Shown here: positions 24,439 to 32,073 of the stretch, one piece after another
Position numbering within the stretch: position 1 is the first letter of the stretch
Layout: every line of letters begins with the position of its first letter
IMG/VR virus record: IMGVR_UViG_3300032315_002372
Span: 1 to 46,957 of that record
Source of the DNA: a virus
Reading direction: 5' to 3' (one strand)
DNA: 46,957 bases
The notes under the pieces: generated by a model
The model's database searches: none
What the model saw: the letters and a program-made list of their open reading frames with translations, nothing else
What the model was told of the DNA's origin: nothing
Program-made: the position numbers and the translations under genes

Positions 24439-26184
24439 TCAATTCTTTGGAGATCCAACCAGCCGCGTAACGAGGCCGACCATCATCACCTGCAATTCGC
24501 AGTCCAGGTAGTGGTTGTCCTCGTGCCGCTGGTGCCACCGATACCGGACGTGGCCCCGGACGTCCCGTTCCTCGACGCGATGCTCGGCGGAGAGCTGCTT
24601 CAGGTAGTCGCGCCCGACATCCCTGGGCACGGACCACCCTGGGAAGGTTCCGGTCAGGTACTCGAACAGAAGATCCTTCATTCCGTTCGAGGAGAACCGG
24701 TAGAGCGGAAGCAGCTTCCCGCGTCCGGCCATCGCTGTCCCGGCGGCCGGGTCCACCCGGGACTTGTCCCACAGGCTCCGGAAGGTCTTGTTCGTCCGGG
24801 GATCGCGCCGGAGGAAGAAGTCCGCAGCGTCGCCCTTGGTCGGTTTCCAGCCGGTTTTCCGGCAGAACCGATACACGTCCGACGCCTTGAACCCGGAGTC
24901 GATCAGGCAGTTCGACGCCGGGACGTTCTGGTGTTGGGCGATGGCCTCCAGCTCGATCTGGGAGTTGCATCGGCCGTAGGTAACCAGTCGGGCCTGTCCA
25001 CCGGGGCCGAAGGCGCGGACGACGTAGTAGTAGTGCTCACCGCCCTTCGCTTGGCGATCGACACCCATGAAGCGGCACAGCTCGTCGGGCCAGGTCTCGC
25101 CGAATCGGTACTCGCCCCGGCGCTCGAGCAGGAATTCGAAGTCCTCGATCTCCCCGAGCTCATCCCGCCACGGCTCCCCGAGGCTCTCGTTCACGAAGGT
25201 CTTCATCGGGGAGACATCCCCGTTCTTCGCAGCGGCCCGGGCACGGAGGAACTCTTCGACCAGGGACCGCCACCGAACCCACCAGGGCAAAAGCGCGTTC
25301 CACTTGAACGACACCCGATGCCGGGGGGCGTGTGGATTCATAGCCACGTACCGCCCGCCCCGAGCGAGAGCCTGACGTTCCGCCGGGGTGTCCCGGATGC
25401 CGTGACCGCAGCCTTTGCACTCGTACCGGATCGAGGCCGTCAATCGGTCGAAGTCCCACTGTCCTTGCGGCCGGGTCGTTTCGTTGGTGTCCCACTTGAG
25501 TTGCTCCCAGACCAGCGGTTGGAGCGCGGTGCACTTCGGGCAGGTGATGTGGAACACCCGCTGGTCCCCGGCCTTGTAGGCGCGGTCCACGGCGTCGCCT
25601 TCCCGATCGGGGGTCGAGATGATGACGGTCCGGGCATTCCAGAAGGCGCGCGTGCGTTTCAAGACGGTGTCCAGGGCCCCGGGCGGGTAGTTGCGGACTT
25701 CATCCAAGAAAAGCCACCGGATCGGCTTCGACTGGAGCTTCGACGGGGATCCAGCCCCGACGACGTAGAACGGCATGCTCGTGAACTGGAACTCGCTCGA
25801 TTCGGACGCCAGCAGGGATTCCGTGACCGGCCCGCAGGACTCGAAGGTCGGCCCGAGCCGATCCCGGACGAACTGCTTCGCCTCGTCCTTCGCGGCCATC
25901 ACCCACATGCCTGGGCCTGGATCCTCGGCGATGGCCCAGCAGGCCAGCGCCATGATGGTCTGCGTCTTTGAGCTCTGCGCGCTGCATTGAATAGCGATCT
26001 CCGAAACGTGGTTGTTGCCGAACTCCTCCATGGGTGACCGGACCCACGGGGAGGAGTCCGACCGCCACGGACCGGGCATCGGAGACGTGTTGTCGACGAC
26101 GACATGCTGTTCGCACCACTGCCATGGGGGTCGTCGGTCGGGGGGCCGAAGGCTCGCGGAGAAGCATTCAGCTACCGGGTTCAT
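24439..26184 (-). CDS. Terminase large subunit (GpA family)
   Basis: 581 residues. N-terminal ATPase: Walker A-like CSAQSSKT (67-74) and Walker B RWLFLDEV (156-163). A zinc-ribbon-like pair CPKC (215-218) and CKGCG (256-260) is typical of GpA-type terminases. The C-terminal nuclease begins at RFMGVDRQ (371-378, Asp376), with later acidic residues supplying metal ligands. This lambda-type terminase suggests packaging from unit-length cos ends. The gene overlaps the small-subunit stop by 17 bases. Confidence 0.93.
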   Translation of the reverse strand: MNPVAECFSASLRPPDRRPPWQWCEQHVVVDNTSPMPGPWRSDSSPWVRSPMEEFGNNHVSEIAIQCSAQSSKTQTIMALACWAIAEDPGPGMWVMAAKDEAKQFVRDRLGPTFESCGPVTESLLASESSEFQFTSMPFYVVGAGSPSKLQSKPIRWLFLDEVRNYPPGALDTVLKRTRAFWNARTVIISTPDREGDAVDRAYKAGDQRVFHITCPKCTALQPLVWEQLKWDTNETTRPQGQWDFDRLTASIRYECKGCGHGIRDTPAERQALARGGRYVAMNPHAPRHRVSFKWNALLPWWVRWRSLVEEFLRARAAAKNGDVSPMKTFVNESLGEPWRDELGEIEDFEFLLERRGEYRFGETWPDELCRFMGVDRQAKGGEHYYYVVRAFGPGGQARLVTYGRCNSQIELEAIAQHQNVPASNCLIDSGFKASDVYRFCRKTGWKPTKGDAADFFLRRDPRTNKTFRSLWDKSRVDPAAGTAMAGRGKLLPLYRFSSNGMKDLLFEYLTGTFPGWSVPRDVGRDYLKQLSAEHRVEERDVRGHVRYRWHQRHEDNHYLDCELQVMMVGLVTRLVGSPKN

Positions 26185-26833
26185 TCGCTGGATTCCCGAC
26201 CCGGGCCCCGATCTGGTGCAACTGACGCATGATCTCGTCCTCCAGATCCTTCAACCGGGCTTCGGCCTCGGGGACAGACACCCCGACAACTGAAGGCGCA
26301 ACGAGGTGGATCTGGGTGACAACCTTCCGGACGGCGGACGCCAGTTCGGCGCACCACTTCTGCACCTCGGACCGCGCCCAATACTCCCCCCGGGAAACGC
26401 CAAGGGAATGCTCGATCTTCTCGATCTGCACCGCCACCAGCCGGGCCTTCAGACTGGAAGCGTCTTCGTCCTCGTCCTCGATCGCACCGGCATCCGCGAG
26501 GAAGCGTCTCCAGGCGACCACGTCGTAACGGCCGTCGGCCCGGGTTCCGGGATTGCCTTCGACCTTGAGGTAGCGGGAAACCGTCCGCCGATTGACGCCC
26601 AGGATCGCGGCAAGCTCGACCTGGTTCTTGGCGAAGGGCGGGTCCGTGGATTCACCACCGGAGAGGACCGACATCACCTGCTTCACCGTCGCCGCCGGCA
26701 GGGGCTTGCCCGAGGTGGCGAGCTTGAGGATCGCCCGCTTGTGGGCGCGAAGCAGGAGTTCGGCCTGATCCCTGTCGAGGAATTCAGGCCGGAGGGTGGA
26801 CGGATCAGCCGTTGGCGTGGCGCGCTCGGCCAT
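26168..26833 (-). CDS. Terminase small subunit (Nu1-like)
   Basis: 221 residues from ATG 26833. An internal helix-turn-helix (QVELAAILGVNRRTVSRYLKVEG, about residues 72-94) resembles the DNA-recognition domain of Nu1-type small terminases. A later helical segment (LKARLVAVQIEKIEHSLGVSRGEYW) matches the classic small-subunit oligomerisation region. It recognises the packaging site and recruits GpA. The C-terminus overlaps the start of the large subunit. Confidence 0.82.
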   Translation of the reverse strand: MAERATPTADPSTLRPEFLDRDQAELLLRAHKRAILKLATSGKPLPAATVKQVMSVLSGGESTDPPFAKNQVELAAILGVNRRTVSRYLKVEGNPGTRADGRYDVVAWRRFLADAGAIEDEDEDASSLKARLVAVQIEKIEHSLGVSRGEYWARSEVQKWCAELASAVRKVVTQIHLVAPSVVGVSVPEAEARLKDLEDEIMRQLHQIGARVGNPANEPGS

Positions 26834-26850
26834 ACGCCAACTGCGACACG

Positions 26851-27093
26851 TCAAAGGTACAGCGTCGCGCTACCGGTCACCGGATTGTGCCAGATCGAGC
26901 CGCGGCGCAGTCGCCGGGGACGATGGAGCCGGGCGTAGGCCATCAGCAGCAGAAGGACGAACATCGTCAGCCAGACCCCGGCGAAGGAGGGCGGTGGGAG
27001 CGTGGCTGGGTCCCCGAGGGACCGGGCCGGTGCAGGCTCACGACTCTCCAAAGCGTGAGACCTGCTCCACAAGTAATCCATTTCGGTAGTCAT
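26851..27093 (-). CDS. Single-pass membrane protein
   Basis: 80 residues from ATG 27093 (ATGA overlap with the Xre-like gene). One transmembrane helix (about 38-56: GVWLTMFVLLLLMAYARL) is followed by a strongly basic segment (HRPRRLRRG), so the C-terminus is probably cytoplasmic. It lies directly upstream of the terminase genes, where several phages keep holins or superinfection-exclusion proteins. Function unassigned. Confidence 0.6.
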   Translation of the reverse strand: MTTEMDYLWSRSHALESREPAPARSLGDPATLPPPSFAGVWLTMFVLLLLMAYARLHRPRRLRRGSIWHNPVTGSATLYL

Positions 27094-27335
27094 TGTTTTC
27101 CTTTCATCTGCCGCTCGAGCATCAGGCGCAGCGTGGACCGAGGACTCACCCGGGCAATCTCCCAGTTGCGAAGGGTGGCGTGAGGCACTTCCAGCGCCTC
27201 GGCCGCCTCCTTCTGCGTCAGTCCGCGATCGGCACGCCACACCTTCAGTTGCCGAGCGAAGTCGTCTTTTCGTTTCTGTGGCACCCTTTGACCCATGTAC
27301 GCCAGTAGCGCACCAAAGGGCGCGAAAGTCGTCAA
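27090..27335 (-). CDS. Xre-type helix-turn-helix regulator
   Basis: 81 residues. The C-terminal half holds an Xre/Cro helix-turn-helix: FARQLKVWRADRGLTQKEAA, then EVPHATLRNWE and a following helix. An upstream N-terminal extension of about 20 residues is atypical, and a later start is possible. It is coupled by 4-base overlaps to the amidotransferase before it and the membrane protein after it. It lies at the junction of the accessory block and the packaging genes, so it could control late gene entry. Confidence 0.7.
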   Translation of the reverse strand: MTTFAPFGALLAYMGQRVPQKRKDDFARQLKVWRADRGLTQKEAAEALEVPHATLRNWEIARVSPRSTLRLMLERQMKGKQ

Positions 27336-28102
27336 GAGGCTGATCCCCGCACGCGATCGGCGGTCTTCTTCATTTCATCCGACAGCGTGAACCAAGGAAC
27401 GGCCGGCATCCGATCCGGCAGTTGCCGGGGTTCGGAGCCAGTGGAAGCAGCTCGCCTCCTTACAATGCGCTCTGGGGACGCGATGGTGCCCATCTTGGCA
27501 ACCGGCCGGGGTGAAGGCCTCGGGACGGCCTTTCGGGAGGATGAAGGCGAATCCTTCAGCCAGTACATGTTCGAGTAGAGGCACCCTCGGAACTCCAAAA
27601 ACTGGCCAATGGTCTCGGGCTCTGCCCCGGCTTCCAGGTACACCCAGCGGGACGAATTCCGATGGAGCCAGTGGCGCGACTGGCGGACGTGGATCAACCA
27701 AGCAGCCGCGCGCGCATCTGACATGGCACCATCCGGCAGTTCGAGGCCTTCGGCTTCTGCCGCGTCCAACTGCTCGCGCCATTCGATCCACGTCCCGTTC
27801 TGGAACAGGACCGCAGGCGCACTCCCGGTGGCGGCGATCGAGCACTCGGCAGTTACGGGGAACGGGTGCCGGAGCTCAGGGCGGACACCGCCCACCGACG
27901 CCAACCGGGCATGGATGACAACCGTCCCGGGAATCAGTCCGGCCATCTCGTGGATCTCCTCGACGTCGTCGGACTTGAGCCAGTGCACCGCCCCGGCTTC
28001 GGTCCAGGCGAGGCCGAGGCCGTGGGGATTGCTGGCAATCACTTGGCGGAGGGACTTCAACGACGGCCGCTTCGAGGCCGGACAAACTATCAAGCAACAC
28101 AT
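27332..28102 (-). CDS. Class II glutamine amidotransferase (Ntn-hydrolase)
   Basis: 256 residues. The N-terminus is M-C-C, so Cys2 becomes the N-terminal nucleophile after Met removal, as in all class II amidotransferases. Further signatures: NPHGLGLAW (25-33; family form NPDGxGLAW), VVIHARLASVGGV (the R-x-A-S/T segment that binds glutamine) and a following HPFP. It releases ammonia from glutamine for a partner. The neighbouring amidoligase (28149-29147) is the obvious acceptor enzyme. The C-terminal ~70 residues are basic and unrecognised. Confidence 0.75.
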   Translation of the reverse strand: MCCLIVCPASKRPSLKSLRQVIASNPHGLGLAWTEAGAVHWLKSDDVEEIHEMAGLIPGTVVIHARLASVGGVRPELRHPFPVTAECSIAATGSAPAVLFQNGTWIEWREQLDAAEAEGLELPDGAMSDARAAAWLIHVRQSRHWLHRNSSRWVYLEAGAEPETIGQFLEFRGCLYSNMYWLKDSPSSSRKAVPRPSPRPVAKMGTIASPERIVRRRAASTGSEPRQLPDRMPAVPWFTLSDEMKKTADRVRGSAS

Positions 28103-28118
28103 GGGATGGGGGGGGAAG

Positions 28119-28136
28119 GGGGCGGTTGCCCGCCCC
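28119..28136. other. GC-rich hairpin with GNRA-type loop between amidoligase and amidotransferase
   Basis: On the transcribed strand: GGGGCGG-GCAA-CCGCCCC, a perfect 7-bp stem with a GCAA tetraloop, followed by CCTTCCCCCCCC (an 8-base homopolymer, plus-strand G at 28108-28115). It has no U-tract, so a classical terminator is unlikely. It ends about 16 nt before the amidotransferase ATG and could modulate its translation or protect the mRNA. Confidence 0.4.
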
Positions 28137-28148
28137 AGGGGTTTCGTT

Positions 28149-29147
28149 TCAGAGTTGGGCGTTGGGGAACCGGGCCTCGAACTTCTCGGCCATTGCGAGG
28201 GCGGCTTTGCGGTACTGGCGAAATTCAGAGTGGAGGCTGCCGAACAGGCCGAGCGCGCAGTTGTGCGTCGGGGTCCGGCGGCTCCAGCCCATCACCTTCC
28301 ACAGCCGCTCGACTGCTTCGCGCGAGTTGGCGAGGCGGACGATCTTTTCGGAGCGGAAGAACGGGGGGACTTCCTTGGAGGCGACAACCTTGCGGCAAAG
28401 TCCGAAGGCGGTGGCCAGGTGGTGCATCAGCTTTGCCTCGCTGAGGGTTCCGGCAAACGCCCGGAACTCGACTGCTTCCCTGCGGTTCGGAGCGAAGGCC
28501 TTTCGGAAATTCACCATGCCCCGGCCGGTCATGTCGCAGAGGTTCACCAGCTCAACGCCGTCGGTCACTTCGAGCATCCGCTCGAAAGTCGCCTTCGATT
28601 CCGGGGTGAGCGGGTGGGAGTAGGCGTTCAGGTGACGGTCAGTGCCGGTCTGGGCGTAGATCGCCCAGCGGTGATTGTTCGCGAACCGGGCGAGGCGGCG
28701 GACGAACTTCGCGATGTCGGTCGAGGCAACCGGCTTTCCCGGCATCAGGCTCCGGATACCGATCGTGATGTGGCAGCCGCAGGAATCGTTCACCTTCGCG
28801 CCGATCTGGTTCAGGAACCGGACGAAGTTCACGAGGGCGTTCAGGCCTTCGACACCCTTCAGGACGGGAGAAATGAACTCGGCGGCCATGTAACCGTCAT
28901 CGGCCCGGATGGATCTGTCCCGCTCAGCCTTCCAAGGGGCCCCGCGGAAGGTGGGGGGGGTGACCATTTCGCCGGAGGCGATGCCAGAGAGGACGGACAG
29001 TCCGGAGTGGTAAGGCCCGGGGCGGATGCCGGCGGTGACCGGAACCATCGTTTCGAGTTCGACCCCGAACTCGATGTTTTCGGCTAGGAAGTCGGAGGGC
29101 ATTTTTGCGTTCTTCATGGTCTTGGAGGCGTTGTGTCTGTTGCTCAC
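28149..29147 (-). CDS. Amidoligase (glutamine-synthetase-fold COOH-NH2 ligase)
   Basis: 332 residues. It matches the Amidoligase_2 pattern: FGVELET near the N-terminus (Mg/ATP-binding Glu pair), a later D-RSIRADD, AAEFISPVLKG (acidic ATP-site residue), then GAKVNDSCGCHITIG (conserved His) and EFRAFAGTL. These ligases use ATP to join a carboxylate to an amine. The GTG start (29147) has GAGG five bases upstream; ATG 29117 is an alternative without a ribosome site. With the class II amidotransferase downstream and an AAA+ ATPase upstream it probably forms a small modification pathway. Substrate unknown: peptide, cell-wall precursor or protein. Confidence 0.8.
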   Translation of the reverse strand: MSNRHNASKTMKNAKMPSDFLAENIEFGVELETMVPVTAGIRPGPYHSGLSVLSGIASGEMVTPPTFRGAPWKAERDRSIRADDGYMAAEFISPVLKGVEGLNALVNFVRFLNQIGAKVNDSCGCHITIGIRSLMPGKPVASTDIAKFVRRLARFANNHRWAIYAQTGTDRHLNAYSHPLTPESKATFERMLEVTDGVELVNLCDMTGRGMVNFRKAFAPNRREAVEFRAFAGTLSEAKLMHHLATAFGLCRKVVASKEVPPFFRSEKIVRLANSREAVERLWKVMGWSRRTPTHNCALGLFGSLHSEFRQYRKAALAMAEKFEARFPNAQL

Positions 29148-29217
29148 TACACCTCGTCGCGTGCGCTATTAGCTCACTCCAGACAAATCAAAATCCGGGG
29201 CTGATTTCAGATTTTTC

Positions 29218-29272
29218 CGAGCGTCTGCCGCTCGTCAGAATACGGGCAGCCATGGCCCCGAGGGACCATGGC
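29218..29272. other. Two hairpins between the AAA+ ATPase and the amidoligase
   Basis: The 135-nt gap holds CGAGCG-n5-CGCTCG (29218-29234) and GCCATGG-n10-CCATGGC (29249-29272). Neither is followed by a U-tract on the transcribed strand. They may partly uncouple the amidoligase from upstream genes or stabilise mRNA ends. Confidence 0.35.
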
Positions 29273-29282
29273 CAGCCCATTC

Positions 29283-30221
29283 TCAGTTGGCATGAAGGTC
29301 CAGATCGGGGGTCCCGCCCCGGCCATGGGAACGTTGGGTGTCCTGGACAGCGACAATCTCCGCGCGAAGGTGCGCGTCCCGGATGATCCACCGGGCGGGA
29401 TCCGGGTCCATGCTCGCGGCATAGATCGCGTTCAGGCACACGTTTCGGATGTCGCCTCCCGACAATCCCCTCGACGCCATGGCCAGCGTGCGGAGGTCGG
29501 CTGCGACCCGGTCCCCGCTCGGCAAATGGAGCCGGAACAGGGCCTCCCGTTGCTGCCAGTCCGGCAACCGGAATTCAACGTGGCGGGTGATCCTCCGAAG
29601 CATCGCGGGGTCGTAGTTTTGGAAGAGGTTTGTCGTCAGGACGACGACCCCGTTGAAGCGGTCCAGCTCGGCCATCAGCGTGTTCCGGTTCTGGTTGATG
29701 CTGGAGGAGCACGATTCCCCGGCCGGCACCCGTTTGCTCACGAGGCTGTCCGCCTCGTCGAGGAACAGAACGGCACCCTCTTCGGCAGCTTCGTCGAAGG
29801 CGCGGACGATGTGCTTGGCGGTGTCGCCAAGGAATTTCGAGACGACGGCCGAATAGTCGACCCGGAACAGCGGGCGGTTCAGTCGCCGGGCGATCGCACC
29901 TGCGGTCATGGTCTTCCCGGTCCCCGGAGGGCCGTAGAAATTCAGGACACACCGGCCCGCGTTCGGCTCGATCCGGGACAGGCCCCATACCGCTTCGAGC
30001 TGGTCCGCCACGAGGAACCGGTGGAGGGCGATTTCGACACTCTGCCGGATCTCGTTCGACAGGATCATCCGGTCAAGATCGTGACGCTCATCGGGTGACT
30101 CAAGGGTGCCGACCTCGGTCGCGGCACCATTCCGGCGTCCCCGTCGGGGATTGCGATGGGCTTCCTGTTCAGCCTCACGGCGAGGTAGTTCTACTTCTTC
30201 GTTTTCGTTTTCGTTGGGCAT
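29283..30221 (-). CDS. AAA+ ATPase
   Basis: 312 residues. Walker A GPPGTGKT (97-104), Walker B VLFLDEAD (151-158), sensor-1 TTN (196-198) and an arginine-finger region MLRRITRH (208-214) define an AAA+ ATPase of the classical (CDC48/FtsH-like) clade. The N-terminal 45 residues are highly charged and disordered-looking, likely a substrate- or partner-binding tail. There is no protease or other C-terminal effector domain. Neighbouring genes (amidoligase, amidotransferase, RadC/JAB-like protein) suggest that it remodels a modified protein or complex. The ATG lies 22 bases after a short leader ORF in repeat copy A. Confidence 0.85.
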   Translation of the reverse strand: MPNENENEEVELPRREAEQEAHRNPRRGRRNGAATEVGTLESPDERHDLDRMILSNEIRQSVEIALHRFLVADQLEAVWGLSRIEPNAGRCVLNFYGPPGTGKTMTAGAIARRLNRPLFRVDYSAVVSKFLGDTAKHIVRAFDEAAEEGAVLFLDEADSLVSKRVPAGESCSSSINQNRNTLMAELDRFNGVVVLTTNLFQNYDPAMLRRITRHVEFRLPDWQQREALFRLHLPSGDRVAADLRTLAMASRGLSGGDIRNVCLNAIYAASMDPDPARWIIRDAHLRAEIVAVQDTQRSHGRGGTPDLDLHAN

Positions 30222-30240
30222 ATGTGATTGGTGTTCAAAT

Positions 30241-30318
30241 GTTCAGGCCACACGCGAGCAGCCAACTGCGGAACCCTCAAAACCAAATCCTTCACTGAGG
30301 TTCATTTTGTTTCCTCAG
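30241..30318 (-). repeat. Start-associated repeat, copy A
   Basis: About 75 bp, upstream of the AAA+ gene. It shares with copies B-D the blocks CTGAGGAAACAAAATGAACC, GAAGGATTTGGTTTTGAGGG and GGCTGCTCGCGTGTGG (transcribed strand). This copy has lost one base in the last block (GGCC in place of GGGCAT), which turns the conserved ATG into TGA, so its open frame closes as a separate leader peptide. Confidence 0.8.
30243..30305 (-). CDS. 20-residue leader peptide ORF (repeat copy A)
   Basis: ATG 30305 overlaps the TGA of the zinc-ribbon gene and has GAGGA as ribosome site. It encodes MNLSEGFGFEG and continues to CSRVA, then stops 21 bases before the AAA+ start. The same frame is open in repeat copies B, C and D, where it runs on into the next gene. 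Whether the peptide matters, or only the translation of the leader, is unknown. Confidence 0.4.
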   Translation of the reverse strand: MNLSEGFGFEGSAVGCSRVA

Positions 30319-30619
30319 GTGCAGAGCCGCCCCGGTCGAGCAGCTCGTTGTACGCCTCGGTTTCTTCGAGGCACTTCGGGCAAAGCTGGCCCTCCATCTC
30401 GCAGGCCTTGAAGGGCTCGTTGCAGCAGACGCAGCGGAACCGGATCTCGCGCATCCAGGCGTCCTTGTCGGCGGCGAGCCCGAGGAGGTCGACCGGGATC
30501 CGGGTGATCTCCCTGCCGCAGATCATGGCGAAGCGTTCGCCGGACTCCCGGTTTCGCACGATGGACACGACGACTTCCTTTCCGTCCACGAGGAACCGCT
30601 GATCTTTGGTCGAGTTCAT
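30302..30619 (-). CDS. Small zinc-ribbon protein
   Basis: 105 residues. The C-terminal half has paired cysteines CVCC (about 63-66) and CPKC (about 80-83) around NEPFKACEMEGQL, a treble-clef or zinc-ribbon arrangement. The N-terminal half is a small beta region (FLVDGKEVVVSIVRN; GREITRIPVDLLG). Such mini zinc proteins are frequent in phage accessory operons and may bind DNA or protein. Its stop overlaps the leader ORF of repeat copy A. Confidence 0.65.
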   Translation of the reverse strand: MNSTKDQRFLVDGKEVVVSIVRNRESGERFAMICGREITRIPVDLLGLAADKDAWMREIRFRCVCCNEPFKACEMEGQLCPKCLEETEAYNELLDRGGSAPEETK

Positions 30620-30628
30620 GGCGATTGC

Positions 30629-31216
30629 TCAAAGAAGTTCCTCCTGCTCGGGCTTTCCGGCTCCGGAGACAAGGAGATGGCGGGCGCTGTCCTTGTAGGG
30701 GTCGACGCAGTCCGGGTTTTCGTTCCGGATGACAGCCCCCTCGGCAAAGAAGTGGTCGAACCCCCGCTTCATCCCCCGCCCGCGGCGGGTATGCTTGTCG
30801 AGGGCGAAGTCCGGGATTTCGCGCCTGGGTCTCTGCCCCATGAAGAACACGACGCAGGCGTTGTCGACGACCCGACTCTTCTGAGCGCGAGCCAGCAGAA
30901 TGATGGCGTGCATGAACGGCAGCCGTTCCGGCTTGTGGGTGGCGTCCTTCTTGGAGGCCAAGGCCTGCCAATTCGCGTGCAGTCCGGCGATTTCAGCGAC
31001 GATCCCCGGCTGGCCAGGACCGACATCCTCGGAGCAGACGACGAGCATCCGCTTCCAGGCGTAGCCGACGTAACCGGACAGCTCCAATTCCGACCCCCAG
31101 AACAAGGCCTCCTCCTCCTCTCCGCGGCGGATGCATTTTTGGAAGGCTGAGGCGACCTCTGCCATGGCATAGCCGCCATGGGTGACGATTTCTCCGAACG
31201 ATTTGAACGTGCTCAT
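30629..31216 (-). CDS. RarA/MgsA C-terminal-domain-like protein
   Basis: 195 residues from ATG 31216. The segment AFQKCIRRGEEEEALFWGSELELSGY, then VVCSEDVGPGQPG and AIILLARAQKSRVVDNA closely follows the C-terminal (MgsA) domain of the replication-restart ATPase RarA, but there is no Walker A/B module. Stand-alone versions occur in phages and plasmids. A role in tetramerising with, or blocking, host RarA or clamp-loader proteins is conceivable (inference). Its end (EIPDFALDKHTRRGRG ... FFAEGA) is a phage-specific extension. Confidence 0.7.
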   Translation of the reverse strand: MSTFKSFGEIVTHGGYAMAEVASAFQKCIRRGEEEEALFWGSELELSGYVGYAWKRMLVVCSEDVGPGQPGIVAEIAGLHANWQALASKKDATHKPERLPFMHAIILLARAQKSRVVDNACVVFFMGQRPRREIPDFALDKHTRRGRGMKRGFDHFFAEGAVIRNENPDCVDPYKDSARHLLVSGAGKPEQEELL

Positions 31217-31241
31217 GTGTTGTGCGCTAGTAGCGTAGTTT

Positions 31242-31700
31242 TCAGGCGTGGAAAGAGGGGCGTGGGCGGACGGTGGACAGGGGCGCTGGGACGAAGTGCA
31301 TGTCGAGCTCGACGCCAATGTTGAGCGCACCGCGCAAGGAGGCGAGCTCTCGAATGTTGATGTACCCGACCTCAGCGAAGTCGCCGCAGACAAGGCCGAA
31401 GGCCAGGTCCGCGCCATCCCATTCCGTGATGTACCAAGTCCAGGATCCGGCGGGGTCGAAGAACTTCACGTAAACGGTGGCCTCATCTCCGGACTGGGAA
31501 TCGAGTCCCGTCACGCCGGAGAGGCGAAGGCATTCCTGGAACTGGGCCAGCTTCCGCGGGCCAGGGCCGACGCCGTTCTGGTACGTGGAGCCGAGACCGG
31601 GCTTCCGGTCGTCGAGGAGGGTGCAGAGCGATTTGTTCATGCCCACACGCGAGCAGCCACCTGCGGCACCCTCAAAACCAAATCCTTCACTTGGGTTCAT
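31242..31700 (-). CDS. DUF2958 protein
   Basis: The DUF2958 core is clear: VYVKFFDPAGSWTWYITEWDG, then FGLVCGDFAEVGYINIRELASLRG and LDMHFVP at the end. The domain is common in plasmids and phages near anti-restriction-type genes; its function is unknown. The ATG at 31700 has a strong ribosome site (TGAGGA) and adds the repeat-encoded N-terminus (MNPSEGFGFEG and onwards). The ATG at 31640 (MNKSLCTLL) starts where the family normally does but lacks a good ribosome site. I cannot decide between them. Confidence 0.8.
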   Translation of the reverse strand: MNPSEGFGFEGAAGGCSRVGMNKSLCTLLDDRKPGLGSTYQNGVGPGPRKLAQFQECLRLSGVTGLDSQSGDEATVYVKFFDPAGSWTWYITEWDGADLAFGLVCGDFAEVGYINIRELASLRGALNIGVELDMHFVPAPLSTVRPRPSFHA

Positions 31701-31713
31701 TTTTGTTCCTCAG
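31636..31713 (-). repeat. Start-associated repeat, copy B
   Basis: Second copy, spanning the stop of the 31710 gene, the ribosome site GAGGA, ATG 31700, the conserved 20 codons and the inner ATG 31640 of DUF2958. Compared with copy C, the 20-codon part differs at three positions, two of them synonymous (CCA/CCC, GGC/GGG; the third is GGA/AGA). Confidence 0.8.
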
Positions 31714-32060
31714 CACTGGAAGTCTTCGGTGACAACTCCCTTGGCCGTGAGCGTATAGATTGGGAAGGCTCCAACTCTCGCTGCATTGAGGCGGGCAACT
31801 GCGGAGACTGGATCCACGCCCGGCTTCAATGTAGTCCGGTAGAACTTCTGCTTCCCGCCGAAGGGGTGCCGGATTGTCTTGAACAGCTTGTCGCTTTCGA
31901 CAACCGCTTCAATGGCTTCCCAAAGGTACTCTCTTCTCTGCGGTGCTACGTTCGGTGAGACAGCCCCGACCGACTTGATTTCTGTTGGCTTCGTTTTCAT
32001 GCCCACACGCGAGCACCCACCTGCGGCACCCTCAAAACCAAATCTTTCACTGGGGTTCAT
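31710..32060 (-). CDS. Hypothetical protein with repeat-encoded N-terminus
   Basis: 116 residues from ATG 32060 (ribosome site GAGGA), or 96 residues from ATG 32000 (MKTKPTEIKSVG). The body has an amphipathic helix (RREYLWEAIEAVVESDKLFKTI) and a beta-rich C-terminus (KFYRTTLKPGVD ... FPIYTLTAKGVV). No family recognised. It shares the start-associated repeat with DUF2958 and RadC, so the three may be co-regulated. Confidence 0.6.
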   Translation of the reverse strand: MNPSERFGFEGAAGGCSRVGMKTKPTEIKSVGAVSPNVAPQRREYLWEAIEAVVESDKLFKTIRHPFGGKQKFYRTTLKPGVDPVSAVARLNAARVGAFPIYTLTAKGVVTEDFQC

Positions 32061-32073
32061 TTTGTTTCCTCAG
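31996..32073 (-). repeat. Start-associated repeat, copy C
   Basis: Third copy, between the RadC-like gene (its TGA at 32070 is part of the TGAGGA ribosome site) and the hypothetical gene at 31710. It is the closest match to copy B, in the same spacing and frame. Confidence 0.8.

Noticed and set aside
28105-28136. Hairpin after the amidoligase as a rho-independent terminator
   Set aside because: The stem is followed by a C-run rather than a U-run on the transcribed strand.
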